In this document: positions 38,117 to 48,548 of the stretch, in pieces
Layout of the letters: the number at the start of each line of letters is the position of its first letter
Numbering within the stretch: position 1 is the first letter of the stretch
Source: Salipiger marinus
GTDB lineage: Bacteria > Pseudomonadota > Alphaproteobacteria > Rhodobacterales > Rhodobacteraceae
Direction of reading: 5' to 3'
Length of the DNA: 64,000 nucleotides
Assembly (NCBI RefSeq): GCF_900100085.1
Contig: NZ_FNEJ01000008.1
Coordinates: 124,001 to 188,000, forward strand
The notes under the pieces: model-generated
What the model was told of the DNA's origin: nothing
The model's database searches: none
The model's input: the letters and a program-made list of their open reading frames with translations, nothing else
Translations under genes and position numbers: made by a program

Positions 38117-39543
38117 TGCGTAAGCCTCAGCTGGTTGAGCGTGTGGGCGATGGTGGAGAAGGCCTCCGAGATCTCGACCCCTTCGACACGGAAGAAATGC
38201 GAGGGCGAGGAGGCGCAGTTGCGCATGACATTGGCGCCGTGATCCGTCACCTCGAAGCCGATGGTCCAGATCAGGATGCCCTTCCGCTTCGCGGCGTCGC
38301 AGATGTCGTCAAGCAGGCTGTCGCCGAGCGTGGAGTCGTAGCGCTGGTAGTAGAAGTTGCCCCAGCTGCTCGACCGGACGTAGTTCTGCAGATAATACCA
38401 AAGGTTGTAGCGGTCCCAGTGGGCATATTCGGAATCGCTGTCGTAATAGCCGGAGCGGATGCGGTAGGACCGGTCATGCTGGCCGTCGGTCATCAGCACC
38501 ACGGTCTTGAGCACTTCCTCGTCGTCATAGGCGACGGGGCGGCCTTCGAAGACCTGGTCAACCTTGCCCTTGGCGATCATGCCGCTGGCGATGCGCTGTG
38601 CGCTGGGATCAAGCAGCGCCGTGCCCCATTTCATCCCCATGAAGATCGAGGTGCCGGCGCGGGGCTGCAGCTGGTCGATCTGCGCCTTGAGCGCGGTGCG
38701 GTTCTGGCTGAAGGCGGTGATGCGTTCGTAATCATAGCGCGGGCAGATCGTGTCGGACCGGCTGTTGGCGCCGTTATAGTTCCACTGGAAATGCTGCATC
38801 TGGTCGAAGCGGGTGGTGTAATCCAGCGTGGTGGAGGCAAAGGCGCTGTTGGGCATTTCGATGCAGTGCGAATAGCCGTGCCGCCAGTTCACGTTCATGT
38901 AGCTCAGGATTTCGGGCCCGGCATTGACGTGTTCGGAATAGGGCACCAGCGAGATCGAGACGAGATCCTCGTTGCCCTCGTCCAGCAGCGTGTCGACAAA
39001 ATCCTTGGCGGCGGCCTGCAGTTCTTCAAGCTTGTCGCCATCATCCATGGACCCGGAGATGTCGACCACCAGCGAGATCTCGACCTTGTTGAACCGTTCG
39101 GTGGCCTGCGCGAGCGCGTCCACCTGCAGCGTGTCGACACCCAGCAGGCGCAGCACGTTGGAGGTGGCGGTCATGCGGCCCTCGGCGGTCACGGTGCGGT
39201 AATTCAGGCCGTCATCCACATCGACCGACACCAGCGCGTCGCCAAGCGCCATCCGTTCCATGTAATCGGTGACCACCGCTTCCGGATCCAGCGACTGGTC
39301 CAGATCGGTGGCGGCCAGCACGGCACGGTCGAGCGTGTTCTGCAGCTTCGTGCGCTGCAGTTCGGCATACATCATGTCGATGCCGATGCCGCCAAAGACC
39401 AGCATGACCATGATCACCGCCACCACGAGGATGGAGACAAAGCCGCTTTCGTCGCGCCGCCACCGCCGCAGGTAGGACAGAAGCGCGGACGCGGCCGTTT
39501 CGGTGCGCGGACAGGCGTCTCCGAAGTCAGACTGCGTTTTCAT
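38113..39543 (-). CDS. Tad-domain protein with von Willebrand A domain (TadG-like)
   Basis: 476 residues from the ATG at 39543. The Tad helix is DESGFVSILVVAVIMVMLVFGGIGIDMMYAELQRTKLQNTLDRAVLAATDL, followed by a vWA domain with the MIDAS motif VVDISGSMDDG and VVLMTDGQHD. TadG-like proteins sit in the envelope and support Flp pili or surface adhesion. The main tad locus (pilin, ATPase, secretin) is not in the window, so this trio is a satellite. Confidence 0.85.
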   Translation of the reverse strand: MKTQSDFGDACPRTETAASALLSYLRRWRRDESGFVSILVVAVIMVMLVFGGIGIDMMYAELQRTKLQNTLDRAVLAATDLDQSLDPEAVVTDYMERMALGDALVSVDVDDGLNYRTVTAEGRMTATSNVLRLLGVDTLQVDALAQATERFNKVEISLVVDISGSMDDGDKLEELQAAAKDFVDTLLDEGNEDLVSISLVPYSEHVNAGPEILSYMNVNWRHGYSHCIEMPNSAFASTTLDYTTRFDQMQHFQWNYNGANSRSDTICPRYDYERITAFSQNRTALKAQIDQLQPRAGTSIFMGMKWGTALLDPSAQRIASGMIAKGKVDQVFEGRPVAYDDEEVLKTVVLMTDGQHDRSYRIRSGYYDSDSEYAHWDRYNLWYYLQNYVRSSSWGNFYYQRYDSTLGDSLLDDICDAAKRKGILIWTIGFEVTDHGANVMRNCASSPSHFFRVEGVEISEAFSTIAHTLNQLRLTQ

Positions 39544-39917
39544 TTCCCCGATTCCTTTCTTCCGGAGAAACTCCCGGACAGGCCCCACAAGATTTACAGT
39601 GCAATGGCAGTCTGTATGGGCGCCCAAAATGGCCAAATTTGGGCCGGTTTAATCGAATTTTCGGCTATCTTTCTGGATTTGCGGGACAAAAGCCGGGGTG
39701 TGCGGACAGATCGCAAGGATTTGGAAACAATGAGGGGTCAGGTTGGTGAACTGCGGGCTTTGACTCGCGGCGATTGTGGCCAAACCGCGATGCGACTCGA
39801 TCTGACACGCCGCTTGACAGAGCGCGGTGGCGTGCTCTGTCTCGGGGGGCGGGCGCGGCCGATGACCGCCGCGGACCGAAAGCCGGCGCCGTTTGCCGGA
39901 CGTGATCGGAGGACCAT
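39544..39917. other. Divergent spacer between Tad operon and glutamate dehydrogenase gene
   Basis: 374 bases with no gene that I can support. The part near 39600-39720 is less GC-rich and holds an inverted repeat GCCCAAA/TTTGGGC (39622-39644). Near the plus-strand gene a hairpin ACAGAGC/GCTCTGT (39817-39840) overlaps a TTGACA sequence at 39814-39819. Promoters for both sides should lie here, but I cannot fix their -10 boxes. Confidence 0.5.
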
Positions 39918-41354
39918 ATGAGCGCTGCACCATCCAACGAGCCGACATTCCGCCAGAGCGTGGATCTGATGTTCAACCGCGCTGCGGCGCTGATGGATCT
40001 GGCCCCCGGGCTGGAGGAGAAGATCCGCGTCTGCAACGCCACCTATACGGTGCGTTTCGGGGTGCGGCTGCGCGGCACCATCCACACCTTCACCGGCTAC
40101 CGCTCGGTGCATTCCGAACATATGGAGCCGGTCAAGGGCGGCATCCGCTATTCGCTGGCGGTCAATCAGGACGAGGTGGAGGCGCTGGCGGCGCTGATGA
40201 CCTATAAATGTGCGCTGGTGGAAACGCCGTTCGGCGGATCGAAGGGCGGGCTCTGCGTCGATCCCCGCCTTTACGAGGAGCACGAGCTGGAGCTGATCAC
40301 CCGCCGCTTCGCCTATGAGCTGATCAAGCGCGACCTCATCAACCCCAGCCAGAACGTGCCTGCGCCCGACATGGGCACCGGCGAACGGGAAATGGCGTGG
40401 ATCGCCGACCAGTATGCGCGGATGAACACCACCGACATCAACTCCCGCGCCTGCGTCACCGGCAAGCCGCTGAACGCGGGCGGCATCGCGGGCCGGGTGG
40501 AGGCGACGGGGCGCGGCGTGCAATATGCGCTGCGCGAGTTCTTCCGCCACCCCGAGGATGTGGCCAAGGCGGGGCTGTCGGGCAAGCTCGACGGCAAGCG
40601 CATCATCGTGCAGGGGCTTGGCAATGTCGGCTATCACGCCGCCCGCTTCCTGTCCGAGGAGGATGGCGCCAAGATCACCGGCATCATCGAACGCGACGGC
40701 GCGCTGTTCGATCCGCGCGGGCTGGATGTGGACCGGGTGCGCGACTGGCTGGTGCGCCATGGCGGGCTGTCGGGCTATCCCGAAGGGCAGTTTTCCATCG
40801 ATGGCGCCAGCCTGATGCAGGAAGACTGCGACATCCTGATCCCCGCCGCCATGGAAGGGGTCATCAACCTGACCAATGCCCATCACATCAAGGCGCCGCT
40901 GATCCTTGAGGCGGCGAATGGCCCGATCACCGCCGGGGCGGACGAGGTGCTGCGGGCGCGCGGCACCATCATCATCCCCGATCTTTACGCCAATGCGGGC
41001 GGGGTCACGGTCAGCTATTTCGAATGGGTCAAGAACCTGAGCCATATCCGCTTTGGCCGGATGCAGCGCCGTCAGGAAGAGTCGCGGCACCAGCTTGTGG
41101 TGGACGAGCTGGAACGGCTCGACGTGGCGATGGGCGACCGCTGGAGCCTTGATCCCCGGTTCAAGGAAAAATACCTGCGCGGCGCTGACGAGCTGGAACT
41201 GGTGCGCTCGGGTCTGGATGACACGATGCGCACCGCTTACCAGTCCATGCGCGAGGTCTGGCACGGGCGGAATGACGTGACCGACCTGCGCACCGCCGCC
41301 TTTCTGGTCGCGGTGGACCGGGTCGCCAAAAGCTACAAGGCCAAGGGCCTGTGA
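39918..41354 (+). CDS. Glu/Leu/Phe/Val dehydrogenase family protein (probable glutamate dehydrogenase)
   Basis: 478 residues. MEPVKGGIRYSLAVNQDEVEALAALMTYKCALVETPFGGSKGG holds the substrate-binding lysines and the catalytic lysine of the family. IIVQGLGNVGYHAARFLSEEDGAKITGIIERDGALF is the NAD-binding motif. Length and the NADxxxxxRFAYELIKRDLINPSQNVPAPDMGTG-type region fit NAD-dependent glutamate dehydrogenase. Leucine-type activity cannot be excluded. It links ammonia to 2-oxoglutarate. GGAGGACCAT lies just before the ATG. Confidence 0.9.
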   Translation: MSAAPSNEPTFRQSVDLMFNRAAALMDLAPGLEEKIRVCNATYTVRFGVRLRGTIHTFTGYRSVHSEHMEPVKGGIRYSLAVNQDEVEALAALMTYKCALVETPFGGSKGGLCVDPRLYEEHELELITRRFAYELIKRDLINPSQNVPAPDMGTGEREMAWIADQYARMNTTDINSRACVTGKPLNAGGIAGRVEATGRGVQYALREFFRHPEDVAKAGLSGKLDGKRIIVQGLGNVGYHAARFLSEEDGAKITGIIERDGALFDPRGLDVDRVRDWLVRHGGLSGYPEGQFSIDGASLMQEDCDILIPAAMEGVINLTNAHHIKAPLILEAANGPITAGADEVLRARGTIIIPDLYANAGGVTVSYFEWVKNLSHIRFGRMQRRQEESRHQLVVDELERLDVAMGDRWSLDPRFKEKYLRGADELELVRSGLDDTMRTAYQSMREVWHGRNDVTDLRTAAFLVAVDRVAKSYKAKGL

Positions 41355-41357
41355 CCG

Positions 41358-41393
41358 GCGCGCCGCGCTCGCTGCAACGTGAGCGCGGCGCGC
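41358..41393. terminator. Perfect 13-base hairpin after the glutamate dehydrogenase gene
   Basis: GCGCGCCGCGCTC pairs with GAGCGCGGCGCGC around a ten-base loop, starting three bases after the stop codon. No T run follows, so it may act as a Rho-independent-like or mRNA-stabilising stem. Confidence 0.55.
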
Positions 41394-41467
41394 AAGCCGC
41401 ACCGTGACTTTTGTGCGCGACTCCTGTATCCCTTCTGGCCGACTGGCGTCTGACAGGGGGATGCGCG

Positions 41468-41752
41468 ATGCGGGCTTTGATGATGGGACTGATCGGGCTT
41501 GGCCTTACCTCCGGCATGGCGGCGGCGCAGGGCATGGACCCTGCGAACTGCGCGCAATCGGCCAAGGTGGTCATGGAGGCGGTGCAGGCCCGCAAGGACG
41601 GCATTCCGCAGGCGCGCACCGAACGCGAACTGCGCCGCGTGCTCGACCGCAACGCGGGGCAGCAGCTGGCGGAGTGGATCTATTCCCTGCCCGCAGACGA
41701 GCTGACCCCCGAAGTGGGCCGCAGCTGGAAGGCGCAGTGCGAAGGCCAGTAA
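41468..41752 (+). CDS. Small exported protein of unknown function
   Basis: 94 residues from the ATG at 41468. MRALMMGLIGLGLTSGMAAAQG is a signal peptide with an AAA-Q cleavage site. The mature part has two cysteines (PANCAQS and KAQCEGQ) that could form a disulfide, and a basic middle (RTERELRRVLDRNAGQQL). No known domain is recognised. It lies 46 bases before dnaG. Confidence 0.65.
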   Translation: MRALMMGLIGLGLTSGMAAAQGMDPANCAQSAKVVMEAVQARKDGIPQARTERELRRVLDRNAGQQLAEWIYSLPADELTPEVGRSWKAQCEGQ

Positions 41753-41798
41753 GCGTGGGCCGCTGGACTCGCGCTGCCGTGGCGCGGATAATGCCGCG

Positions 41799-43775
41799 AT
41801 GAGTCTGCCACCCGGTTTCCTTGATGAATTGCGCAACCGCACCAGCCTTGCTCAGGTGGTGGGGCGCAAGGTCTTGTGGGACAACCGGAAATCAAATCAG
41901 GCCAAAGGCGACCTCTGGGCGCCTTGCCCGTTCCATCAGGAAAAATCCGCCTCCTTCCACGTCGATGACCGCAAGGGATTCTACTACTGCTTCGGCTGCC
42001 ACGCCAAAGGCGACGCCATCTCTTTCGTGCGTGAGACCGAAAATGTGGAATTCATGGAGGCGGTGGAAATCCTTGCGCGCGAAGCCGGGCTGACCATGCC
42101 CGCGCGGGATCCGCAGGCGGCGCAGAAGGCCGACCGCCGCGCGCAGCTTTCCGAGGTGATGGAGCAGGCGGTGCGCTGGTTCCGCCTGCAGCTGCGCACC
42201 GCCGCCGCCACCGAGGCGCGCGCCTATCTGGACCGGCGCGGGCTGAAGGCGGATGTGCAGGACCGGTTCGAACTGGGCTTTGCCCCCGATGGCTGGCAGA
42301 ATCTGTGGGACCATCTGCGCGGACAGGGCGTGGCGGAGGATCTGATTCTGGGCGCGGGGCTGGCCAAGGCCTCGGACCGGGGCCGCGCGCCCTATGACGT
42401 GTTCCGTCACCGCATCATGTTCCCCATCCGCGACGGGCGCGGGCGCGCCATCGCCTTTGGCGGGCGGGCGATGGATCCGAACGACAACGCCAAATACCTC
42501 AACTCGCCGGAAACCGAACTTTTCGACAAGGGCCGCAGCCTTTACAACCACGCCCCCGCGCGCGAAGCGGCGGGCAAGGGCCAGCCGCTGATCGTGGCTG
42601 AGGGCTATATGGACGTCATCGCGCTGTCAGAGGCGGGGTTTGCCGCCTCGGTGGCGCCTCTGGGCACGGCGGTGACCGAACACCAGCTGGCGCTGCTGTG
42701 GCGGATCACCGACGAGCCGATCATCGCGCTGGATGGCGACAAGGCCGGGCTGCGCGCCGCCTATCGGGTGATCGACACCGCGCTGCCGCTGCTGACGCCG
42801 GGCAAAAGCCTGCGCTTCGCGCTGATGCCCGAAGGACAGGATCCCGACGATCTGCTGCGCGCCAAGGGGCCGCAGGCGGTGCGGGCGGTGCTGGATCAGG
42901 CGCAGCCGATGGTGCAGGTGCTGTGGCGCCGCGAAACCGAAGGCCGCGTGTTCGACAGCCCCGAACGCAAGGCAGCGCTGGAGGCCTCGCTGCGCGAGAC
43001 CATCGGGCGCATTCAGGATCCGGCGCTGCGCGGCTATTACGACGCCGAACTCAAGAACCTGCGCTGGGTGCTGTTCCGGCACAAGCGCCCCGCGCAGGCG
43101 CCCCGGTCGTCGCAGGGCAGGGGGGGACGCCCCGGCCCGGGCGGGCGCTGGACCCCGCCGCCCGAGCCGCCAAGCGCGTCCGCCAAGGCCTCGCATCTGG
43201 TGGCGGCGGGCGATGATGCCGAAACGCAGCTGCGCGAGGTGGTGGTGCTTTGCGTGCTGCTGAACACGCCGGTGCTGATCCCGGAATTCGAAACCCGGCT
43301 TGAACGGCTGGACTGCGCCGACTGGCGCCACGCGGCGCTGCGCGACGTGCTGCTGCGCAGCGCAAGCAGCGATCCGGCCGATCTGAAGCACGAGGCAGAG
43401 GCGGCAATCGGGCCGGAAGCCCTTGAAACCTTGCTGTCGGCACGCCATGTCGCGGTCGTGCCCTGCCTTCGCCGTCCCGAGGATGTGGACCTTGCCCGTC
43501 TGACCGTGGCCGAGGCCTTGGGAAAGATCGCGGCGCAGGCCGGATTTGTGGCCGAGCTTGCCGAGGCCGTGGAGGATCTGGAGCATCTGGCGGATGAAGC
43601 TTTGACCTGGCGGCTTGCGCAGGCGGCGCAGGCGCGCAATCAGGCGGTTCTGAACCGGGCCGAAGACGAGGTGGAATTCGACCTTGGTCCAAACGGGGCC
43701 CGGATCGACAAGGAGGAACGCAGTGCATTTGACGCGCTCATGCAGCAGATTCGCTTTTCAAAAGGCCGGAGCTAG
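41799..43775 (+). CDS. dnaG: DNA primase
   Basis: 658 residues. The N-terminal CHC2 zinc finger is [32 protein letters not shown]. The catalytic Toprim domain contains [16 protein letters not shown] and [17 protein letters not shown] Pro/Gly-rich linker near residue 430-460 ([22 protein letters not shown]) leads to the C-terminal helicase-binding domain. It makes RNA primers at the replication fork. The dnaG-rpoD order is the common macromolecular synthesis arrangement of alphaproteobacteria. Confidence 0.97.
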   Translation: MSLPPGFLDELRNRTSLAQVVGRKVLWDNRKSNQAKGDLWAPCPFHQEKSASFHVDDRKGFYYCFGCHAKGDAISFVRETENVEFMEAVEILAREAGLTMPARDPQAAQKADRRAQLSEVMEQAVRWFRLQLRTAAATEARAYLDRRGLKADVQDRFELGFAPDGWQNLWDHLRGQGVAEDLILGAGLAKASDRGRAPYDVFRHRIMFPIRDGRGRAIAFGGRAMDPNDNAKYLNSPETELFDKGRSLYNHAPAREAAGKGQPLIVAEGYMDVIALSEAGFAASVAPLGTAVTEHQLALLWRITDEPIIALDGDKAGLRAAYRVIDTALPLLTPGKSLRFALMPEGQDPDDLLRAKGPQAVRAVLDQAQPMVQVLWRRETEGRVFDSPERKAALEASLRETIGRIQDPALRGYYDAELKNLRWVLFRHKRPAQAPRSSQGRGGRPGPGGRWTPPPEPPSASAKASHLVAAGDDAETQLREVVVLCVLLNTPVLIPEFETRLERLDCADWRHAALRDVLLRSASSDPADLKHEAEAAIGPEALETLLSARHVAVVPCLRRPEDVDLARLTVAEALGKIAAQAGFVAELAEAVEDLEHLADEALTWRLAQAAQARNQAVLNRAEDEVEFDLGPNGARIDKEERSAFDALMQQIRFSKGRS

Positions 43776-43822
43776 ATCGGCTTGAACGGAAAGATGCAGG
43801 AAAGACAGCGAGACGGGTGGCC

Positions 43823-43861
43823 GAATCATTCGAATCGCCTCATGATTCGGAGTCTCGAATC
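43823..43861. promoter_or_regulatory. Cluster of five GANTC (CcrM) methylation sites before rpoD
   Basis: GAATC at 43823, GAATC at 43832, GATTC at 43844, GAGTC at 43850 and GAATC at 43857 all lie within 39 bases of the 143-base dnaG-rpoD spacer. CGAATCAT and ATGATTCG within it also form an inverted repeat. In alphaproteobacteria GANTC is methylated by CcrM and can time transcription in the cell cycle. That it acts on rpoD here is inference. Confidence 0.6.
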
Positions 43862-43918
43862 ACTTTATTCGCGCGAGCGCCGGTCCAGCACCGGCACCTC
43901 CCTCTGACGGAGCACTTC

Positions 43919-45910
43919 ATGGCAGCCAAAGATACCGACGACGCCAAGCCGGACACTCAGGATGACGGCCACAGCCTCGACATGAGCCAGGCCGCGGTCA
44001 AGAAGATGATCGCCGAGGCGCGCGAGCGGGGCTACATCACCTATGACCAGCTGAACGAGGTTCTGCCGCCCGATCAGGTCAGCTCTGACCAGATCGAAGA
44101 CGTGATGTCGATGCTTTCGGAAATGGGCATTCAGGTCACCGAGGACGACGAGGAAGGCGAGGAAGACGACGCCAAGGCCAAGGGATCGACCGAACTGGTC
44201 GATGCCTCGCGCGGGCGGGATGTCGCGCTGTCCGGGGGCGGCGCCGAAAAGCTGGACCGCACCGATGACCCGGTGCGCATGTATCTGCGCGAGATGGGCT
44301 CGGTCGAACTGCTGAGCCGCGAGGGCGAGATCGCCATCGCCAAGCGGATCGAGGCGGGCCGCAACACCATGATCGCCGGGCTTTGCGAAAGCCCGCTGAC
44401 CTTTCAGGCCATCACCATCTGGCGCGAGGAACTTCTGTGCGAAGAGATCCTGCTGCGCGACGTGATCGACCTTGAAGCCACCTTCGGCAACCAGCTTGAC
44501 GAGGAAGGCGGGCTCGAGGAGCCGATGGTGGATGCGGCGGGTGTCACGATCCAGCGCAACCGCAACACCGACCCGGAGCTTGATGCCGACGGCAACCCGA
44601 TCATCAAGGAAGATGACGAGGAAGACGACGATCAGGCGAGCATGTCGCTGGCTGCGATGGAAACCGCGCTGAAGCCGCGCGTGCTGGAAACGCTGGACCG
44701 CATCGCCCGCGATTACGAACAGCTGGCCGAAATGCAGGACGCCCGGATCAGCGCGACGCTGAACGAGGATGGCAGCTTTTCCGCCGGGGCGGAGGCGATG
44801 TATCAGAAGCTGCGGTCCGAGATCGTGGAACTGGTCAACGGCCTGCATCTGCACAACAACCGCATCGAGGCGCTGATCGACCAGCTTTACGGCATCAACA
44901 AGCGCATCATGTCCATCGACAGCGCCATGGTGAAGCTGGCGGATCAGGCGCGGATCAACCGGCGCGAATTTGTCGACGAATATCGCGGCAACGAGCTGGA
45001 TCCGAACTGGATGGACCGCATGGCCGAAAAGAACGGTCGCGGCTGGCAGATGTTCATCGAACGCTTCTCCGACAAGGTGGAGGAGCTGCGCAGCGACATG
45101 GCGCAGGTCGGCCAGTATGTCGGGCTCGACATTTCGGAATTCCGCCGCATCGTCAATCAGGTGCAGAAGGGCGAAAAAGAAGCCCGTCAGGCCAAGAAGG
45201 AAATGGTCGAGGCGAACCTGCGTCTGGTGATCTCGATTGCCAAGAAATACACCAACCGCGGGCTGCAGTTCCTTGATCTTATTCAGGAAGGCAATATCGG
45301 CCTGATGAAGGCGGTGGACAAGTTCGAATACCGCCGCGGCTACAAGTTCTCGACCTATGCCACATGGTGGATCCGTCAGGCGATCACCCGGTCCATCGCG
45401 GATCAGGCGCGCACCATCCGGATCCCGGTCCACATGATCGAGACCATCAACAAGCTGGTGCGGACGGGGCGCCAGATGCTGCACGAGATCGGTCGCGAAC
45501 CGACGCCGGAGGAACTGGCCGAAAAGCTCCAGATGCCGCTGGAAAAGGTCCGCAAGGTGATGAAGATCGCCAAGGAGCCGATTTCGCTGGAAACGCCCAT
45601 CGGCGACGAGGAAGACAGCCAGCTTGGCGATTTCATCGAAGACAAGAACGCGATCCTGCCGCTGGATTCTGCCATTCAGGAGAACCTGAAGGAAACCACG
45701 ACCCGCGTGCTGTCCTCGCTGACCCCGCGCGAGGAGCGGGTGCTGCGGATGCGTTTCGGCATCGGCATGAACACCGACCACACGCTTGAAGAGGTGGGCC
45801 AGCAGTTCAGCGTGACCCGCGAGCGGATCCGCCAGATCGAGGCGAAGGCGCTGCGGAAACTCAAACATCCGTCCCGCTCGCGCAAGCTGCGCAGCTTTCT
45901 GGACCAGTGA
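43919..45910 (+). CDS. rpoD: RNA polymerase primary sigma factor sigma-70
   Basis: 663 residues from the ATG at 43919, with GGAG eight bases upstream. Region 1.1 is at the N-terminus ([26 protein letters not shown]), then an acidic non-conserved region. Region 2 has [58 protein letters not shown]. Region 4 has [41 protein letters not shown]. Length and sequence are those of alphaproteobacterial RpoD. A strong terminator follows. Confidence 0.98.
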   Translation: MAAKDTDDAKPDTQDDGHSLDMSQAAVKKMIAEARERGYITYDQLNEVLPPDQVSSDQIEDVMSMLSEMGIQVTEDDEEGEEDDAKAKGSTELVDASRGRDVALSGGGAEKLDRTDDPVRMYLREMGSVELLSREGEIAIAKRIEAGRNTMIAGLCESPLTFQAITIWREELLCEEILLRDVIDLEATFGNQLDEEGGLEEPMVDAAGVTIQRNRNTDPELDADGNPIIKEDDEEDDDQASMSLAAMETALKPRVLETLDRIARDYEQLAEMQDARISATLNEDGSFSAGAEAMYQKLRSEIVELVNGLHLHNNRIEALIDQLYGINKRIMSIDSAMVKLADQARINRREFVDEYRGNELDPNWMDRMAEKNGRGWQMFIERFSDKVEELRSDMAQVGQYVGLDISEFRRIVNQVQKGEKEARQAKKEMVEANLRLVISIAKKYTNRGLQFLDLIQEGNIGLMKAVDKFEYRRGYKFSTYATWWIRQAITRSIADQARTIRIPVHMIETINKLVRTGRQMLHEIGREPTPEELAEKLQMPLEKVRKVMKIAKEPISLETPIGDEEDSQLGDFIEDKNAILPLDSAIQENLKETTTRVLSSLTPREERVLRMRFGIGMNTDHTLEEVGQQFSVTRERIRQIEAKALRKLKHPSRSRKLRSFLDQ

Positions 45911-45915
45911 TGACA

Positions 45916-45940
45916 AAGGCGCCCCGCGGGGCGCCTTTTT
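45916..45940 (+). terminator. Rho-independent terminator of rpoD
   Basis: AAGGCGCCCC pairs with GGGGCGCCTT and is followed directly by TTTTT. It lies five bases after the rpoD stop. Confidence 0.92.
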
Positions 45941-45994
45941 GCTGTCACGCGGGGCTTGCCTGATCCCCTGCACAGGGCGTATTCTGGGGACATT

Positions 45995-46170
45995 ACCCTT
46001 GAGTCTCCGCTGTCATAGCTTGCCCCAATTTTGATGACCTGAACCTTGCTTCCGGCGCCGCCGGATCCGCCATCCCTGACGCCGAGTTCCGGCATTTCCT
46101 CCCAGAAATGGGCAATGCGATCCGCTTTAAGCGGAACTTTATGATTTTGGCTGAGTTTATTCCTTGAACC
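45995..46170. other. Unexplained segment between rpoD and a small exported protein gene
   Basis: About 175 bases that look less GC-rich than their surroundings. On the plus strand an open frame without a start codon reads to a TGA at about 46165 (ending MGNAIRFKRNFMILAEFIP). On the minus strand an open frame reads KLSQNHKVPLKADRIAHFWEEMPELG. I recognise neither. It could be a gene remnant, a mobile-element end, or a long leader and promoter for the gene at 46186. Confidence 0.4.
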
Positions 46171-46185
46171 GCATTGGAGAGACAG

Positions 46186-46437
46186 ATGCTGCGCCTCACC
46201 CTGCTGACCGCCATCACCACCTGCACGGCCGTGGCCGCTTTTGCTGCGACCGAGGCGCTGATGACCGAAAACACCACCGTCATCGACATTGAAGTCGCCC
46301 CCGAAGATCTGGCGCGTTGCGAGATGACGCTGCAACAGGTGGCCGGGATGCCCGTCGTCACCGACAGCGGCTCGCCCATGCTTGTCGATCAAAGCGCCGA
46401 TCTGCCCAGCGTCCGCTGCGTCGCCACCGAAGCCTGA
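46186..46437 (+). CDS. Small exported protein of unknown function
   Basis: 83 residues from the ATG at 46186, with GGAGA upstream. MLRLTLLTAITTCTAVAAFAATEA is a signal peptide. The mature part has two cysteines (ARCEMTL, VRCVATEA) that could form a disulfide, and the stretch TTVIDIEVAPEDLARCEMTLQQVAGMPVV. It is probably periplasmic. It lies 20 bases before the YjbQ gene, possibly in one unit. Confidence 0.65.
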   Translation: MLRLTLLTAITTCTAVAAFAATEALMTENTTVIDIEVAPEDLARCEMTLQQVAGMPVVTDSGSPMLVDQSADLPSVRCVATEA

Positions 46438-46456
46438 CCGACGAAGGGCAGGGCAG

Positions 46457-46864
46457 GTGCAGACCAGCTTTACCATCGCCACGCGCGGGCCGGGGCTTTA
46501 TGACTTTACCCGCGACGTGGCGGACTGGGCCAGCGGCACCGGGCTGCTGACGCTGTTCATCCGCCACACCTCTGCCTCGCTGCTGATTCAGGAAAACGCC
46601 GATCCCGAGGTGCAGAGCGACCTTCTGGCCTATCTTGACCGGCTGGTGCCGCCCTCTGACGATCCGTCCATGTCCTATCTGACCCATACCTATGAGGGGC
46701 CGGATGACATGCCCGCCCATATCAAGGCGGCGCTGCTGCCCGTGTCGCTGCAGATTCCGGTCAGCGACGGGCGGCTGGCGCTTGGCCGCTGGCAGGGCAT
46801 CTATCTGGTGGAACACCGCCGGGCCCCCCATCAGCGGCAGGTGGCGGCGCATCTGTCACGCTGA
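46457..46864 (+). CDS. YjbQ family protein (UPF0047)
   Basis: 135 residues from a GTG at 46457 ([18 protein letters not shown]). It has the UPF0047 signature: [76 protein letters not shown]. Family members show weak thiamine-phosphate synthase activity in some assays, but the physiological role is unclear. The longer ATG frame overlaps the preceding gene and is rejected. Confidence 0.9.
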   Translation: MQTSFTIATRGPGLYDFTRDVADWASGTGLLTLFIRHTSASLLIQENADPEVQSDLLAYLDRLVPPSDDPSMSYLTHTYEGPDDMPAHIKAALLPVSLQIPVSDGRLALGRWQGIYLVEHRRAPHQRQVAAHLSR

Positions 46865-46986
46865 GCCATCCCCCTTATCTTGACCGGCCAAATGCCCCCT
46901 ACCCAAGGTCTGGCGGCTCCCCTATAGTGGCTGTGGATAACTGGGGGCACCCCCATTGTCGGGCCGAAAATACAGGGGGACGGGGG

Positions 46987-47454
46987 ATGCGCTGCCCTTT
47001 TTGCGGAAACATCGACACGCAGGTGAAGGATTCGCGCCCTGCGGAGGATCACGTCTCGATCCGGCGGCGGCGTTTTTGCCCGGCCTGCGGCGGACGTTTC
47101 ACCACCTATGAACGGGTGCAGCTGCGCGATCTGGTGGTGATCAAGACCAGTGGCCGCCGCGAGGATTTTGACCGCGACAAGCTGGAACGGTCGATCCGCA
47201 TGGCCATCCAGAAACGCCCGCTGGAACCGGAGCGTATCGACCAGATGATTTCCGGCATCGTGCGCCGTCTGGAAAGTCTGGGCGATACCGACATCCAGTC
47301 GAAGCAGATCGGCGAGATCGTCATGGAAACGCTCGCCCGGATCGACACCGTGGCCTATGTGCGCTTTGCCAGCGTCTACAAGAATTTTCAGGCGGCGGAT
47401 GATTTCGACAAGTTTGTCAGCGAACTGCGCCCCGGGGCTGGCGGCGAAAAGTGA
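46987..47454 (+). CDS. nrdR: Transcriptional repressor NrdR
   Basis: 155 residues with the N-terminal zinc ribbon [18 protein letters not shown]...[19 protein letters not shown] and the ATP-cone domain [28 protein letters not shown]. NrdR senses dATP/ATP and represses ribonucleotide reductase genes. The ATG at 46987 fits the zinc ribbon, while the open frame upstream is spurious. It overlaps ribD by four bases (GTGA), the usual alphaproteobacterial pairing. A CTATAGT sequence near 46920 may be a -10 box. Confidence 0.97.
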   Translation: MRCPFCGNIDTQVKDSRPAEDHVSIRRRRFCPACGGRFTTYERVQLRDLVVIKTSGRREDFDRDKLERSIRMAIQKRPLEPERIDQMISGIVRRLESLGDTDIQSKQIGEIVMETLARIDTVAYVRFASVYKNFQAADDFDKFVSELRPGAGGEK

Positions 47455-48548
47455 CCGATGACGCGCGTCACATGGCTCATGCGCTGCGGCTGGGCCGCCG
47501 GGGCATGGGCCAGTGCTGGCCCAACCCCGCCGTGGGCTGCGTGATCGTGCGTGAGGGTCGCGTGGTGGGCCGGGGCTGGACCCAGCCCGGCGGCAGGCCG
47601 CATGCCGAACCTGTCGCACTGGCGCAGGCAGGCGAAGCGGCGCGCGGCGCCACCGCCTATGTCACGCTGGAACCCTGCGCGCATCATGGCCAGACCCCGC
47701 CCTGCGCCACGGCCTTGGCCGAGGCGGGCATCGCGCGGGTGGTGGCGCCTTTGGCCGACCGCGATCCGCGCGTGTCGGGCAAGGGGTTCGAGATGCTGCG
47801 CCGCCGCGGCATCGAGGTCACCACCGGCATTCTGGCCGAGGAGGCGGCGCGCGACCATTCCGGCTTTTTCCTGCGGATCGGGCAGGGCAGGCCGCATGTC
47901 ACGCTGAAGCTTGCCAGCAGTTTTGATGGCCGCATCGCCACCGCCACCGGCGAAAGCCGCTGGATCACCGGTCCCGAAGCGCGGGCGGTGGTGCATGCGC
48001 TGCGCGCCAGCCATGATGCGGTGATGGTGGGCGCGGGCACCGCGCGCGCCGATGATCCGGACCTGACCGTGCGCGGCTGGGGCCCCCGGCGCCAGCCGGT
48101 GCGGGTGGTGGTGTCGCGCCTGATCGACGTGCCGCTGATGAGCCGCCTTGCCGCTTCGGCCCGCGACGTGCCGGTCTGGCTGGTGCACGGGCGCGACGCG
48201 CCGGTGCAGACGCGCAGGGCTTGGGAAAGCTGCGGCGCCCGCCTGCTGCCCTGCGCGCTGACGGGCGGACGGATCGATCCGGCGGCGCTGCTGTCCGGTC
48301 TTGCCGCCGAAGGCCTGACCCGGGTCTTCTGCGAAGGTGGCGGCCAGCTTGCCGCCTCGCTGCTGGGGGCCGATCTGGTGGATGAACTGGTGGGCTTTAC
48401 CGCCGGTGTGGCGCTGGGGGCCGAAGGCCGCCCCGGCATCGGCGCGCTGGGGATCGACCGTCTGGCGGAGGCGCCGCGCTTCACGCTGGCGGAAACCCGC
48501 GTCGTTGGCGCGGATGTCATGCACCGCTGGCATCGCCGCGCGGCCTGA
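47451..48548 (+). CDS. ribD: Bifunctional riboflavin biosynthesis deaminase/reductase RibD
   Basis: 365 residues from the GTG at 47451, coupled to nrdR. The deaminase half has [12 protein letters not shown], the zinc motif HAEPVAL and [11 protein letters not shown]. The reductase half has [29 protein letters not shown] and [16 protein letters not shown]. It carries out the second and third steps of riboflavin synthesis from GTP. ribE (riboflavin synthase), which often follows, is absent; a giant secreted protein gene comes next. Confidence 0.96.
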   Translation: MTDDARHMAHALRLGRRGMGQCWPNPAVGCVIVREGRVVGRGWTQPGGRPHAEPVALAQAGEAARGATAYVTLEPCAHHGQTPPCATALAEAGIARVVAPLADRDPRVSGKGFEMLRRRGIEVTTGILAEEAARDHSGFFLRIGQGRPHVTLKLASSFDGRIATATGESRWITGPEARAVVHALRASHDAVMVGAGTARADDPDLTVRGWGPRRQPVRVVVSRLIDVPLMSRLAASARDVPVWLVHGRDAPVQTRRAWESCGARLLPCALTGGRIDPAALLSGLAAEGLTRVFCEGGGQLAASLLGADLVDELVGFTAGVALGAEGRPGIGALGIDRLAEAPRFTLAETRVVGADVMHRWHRRAA

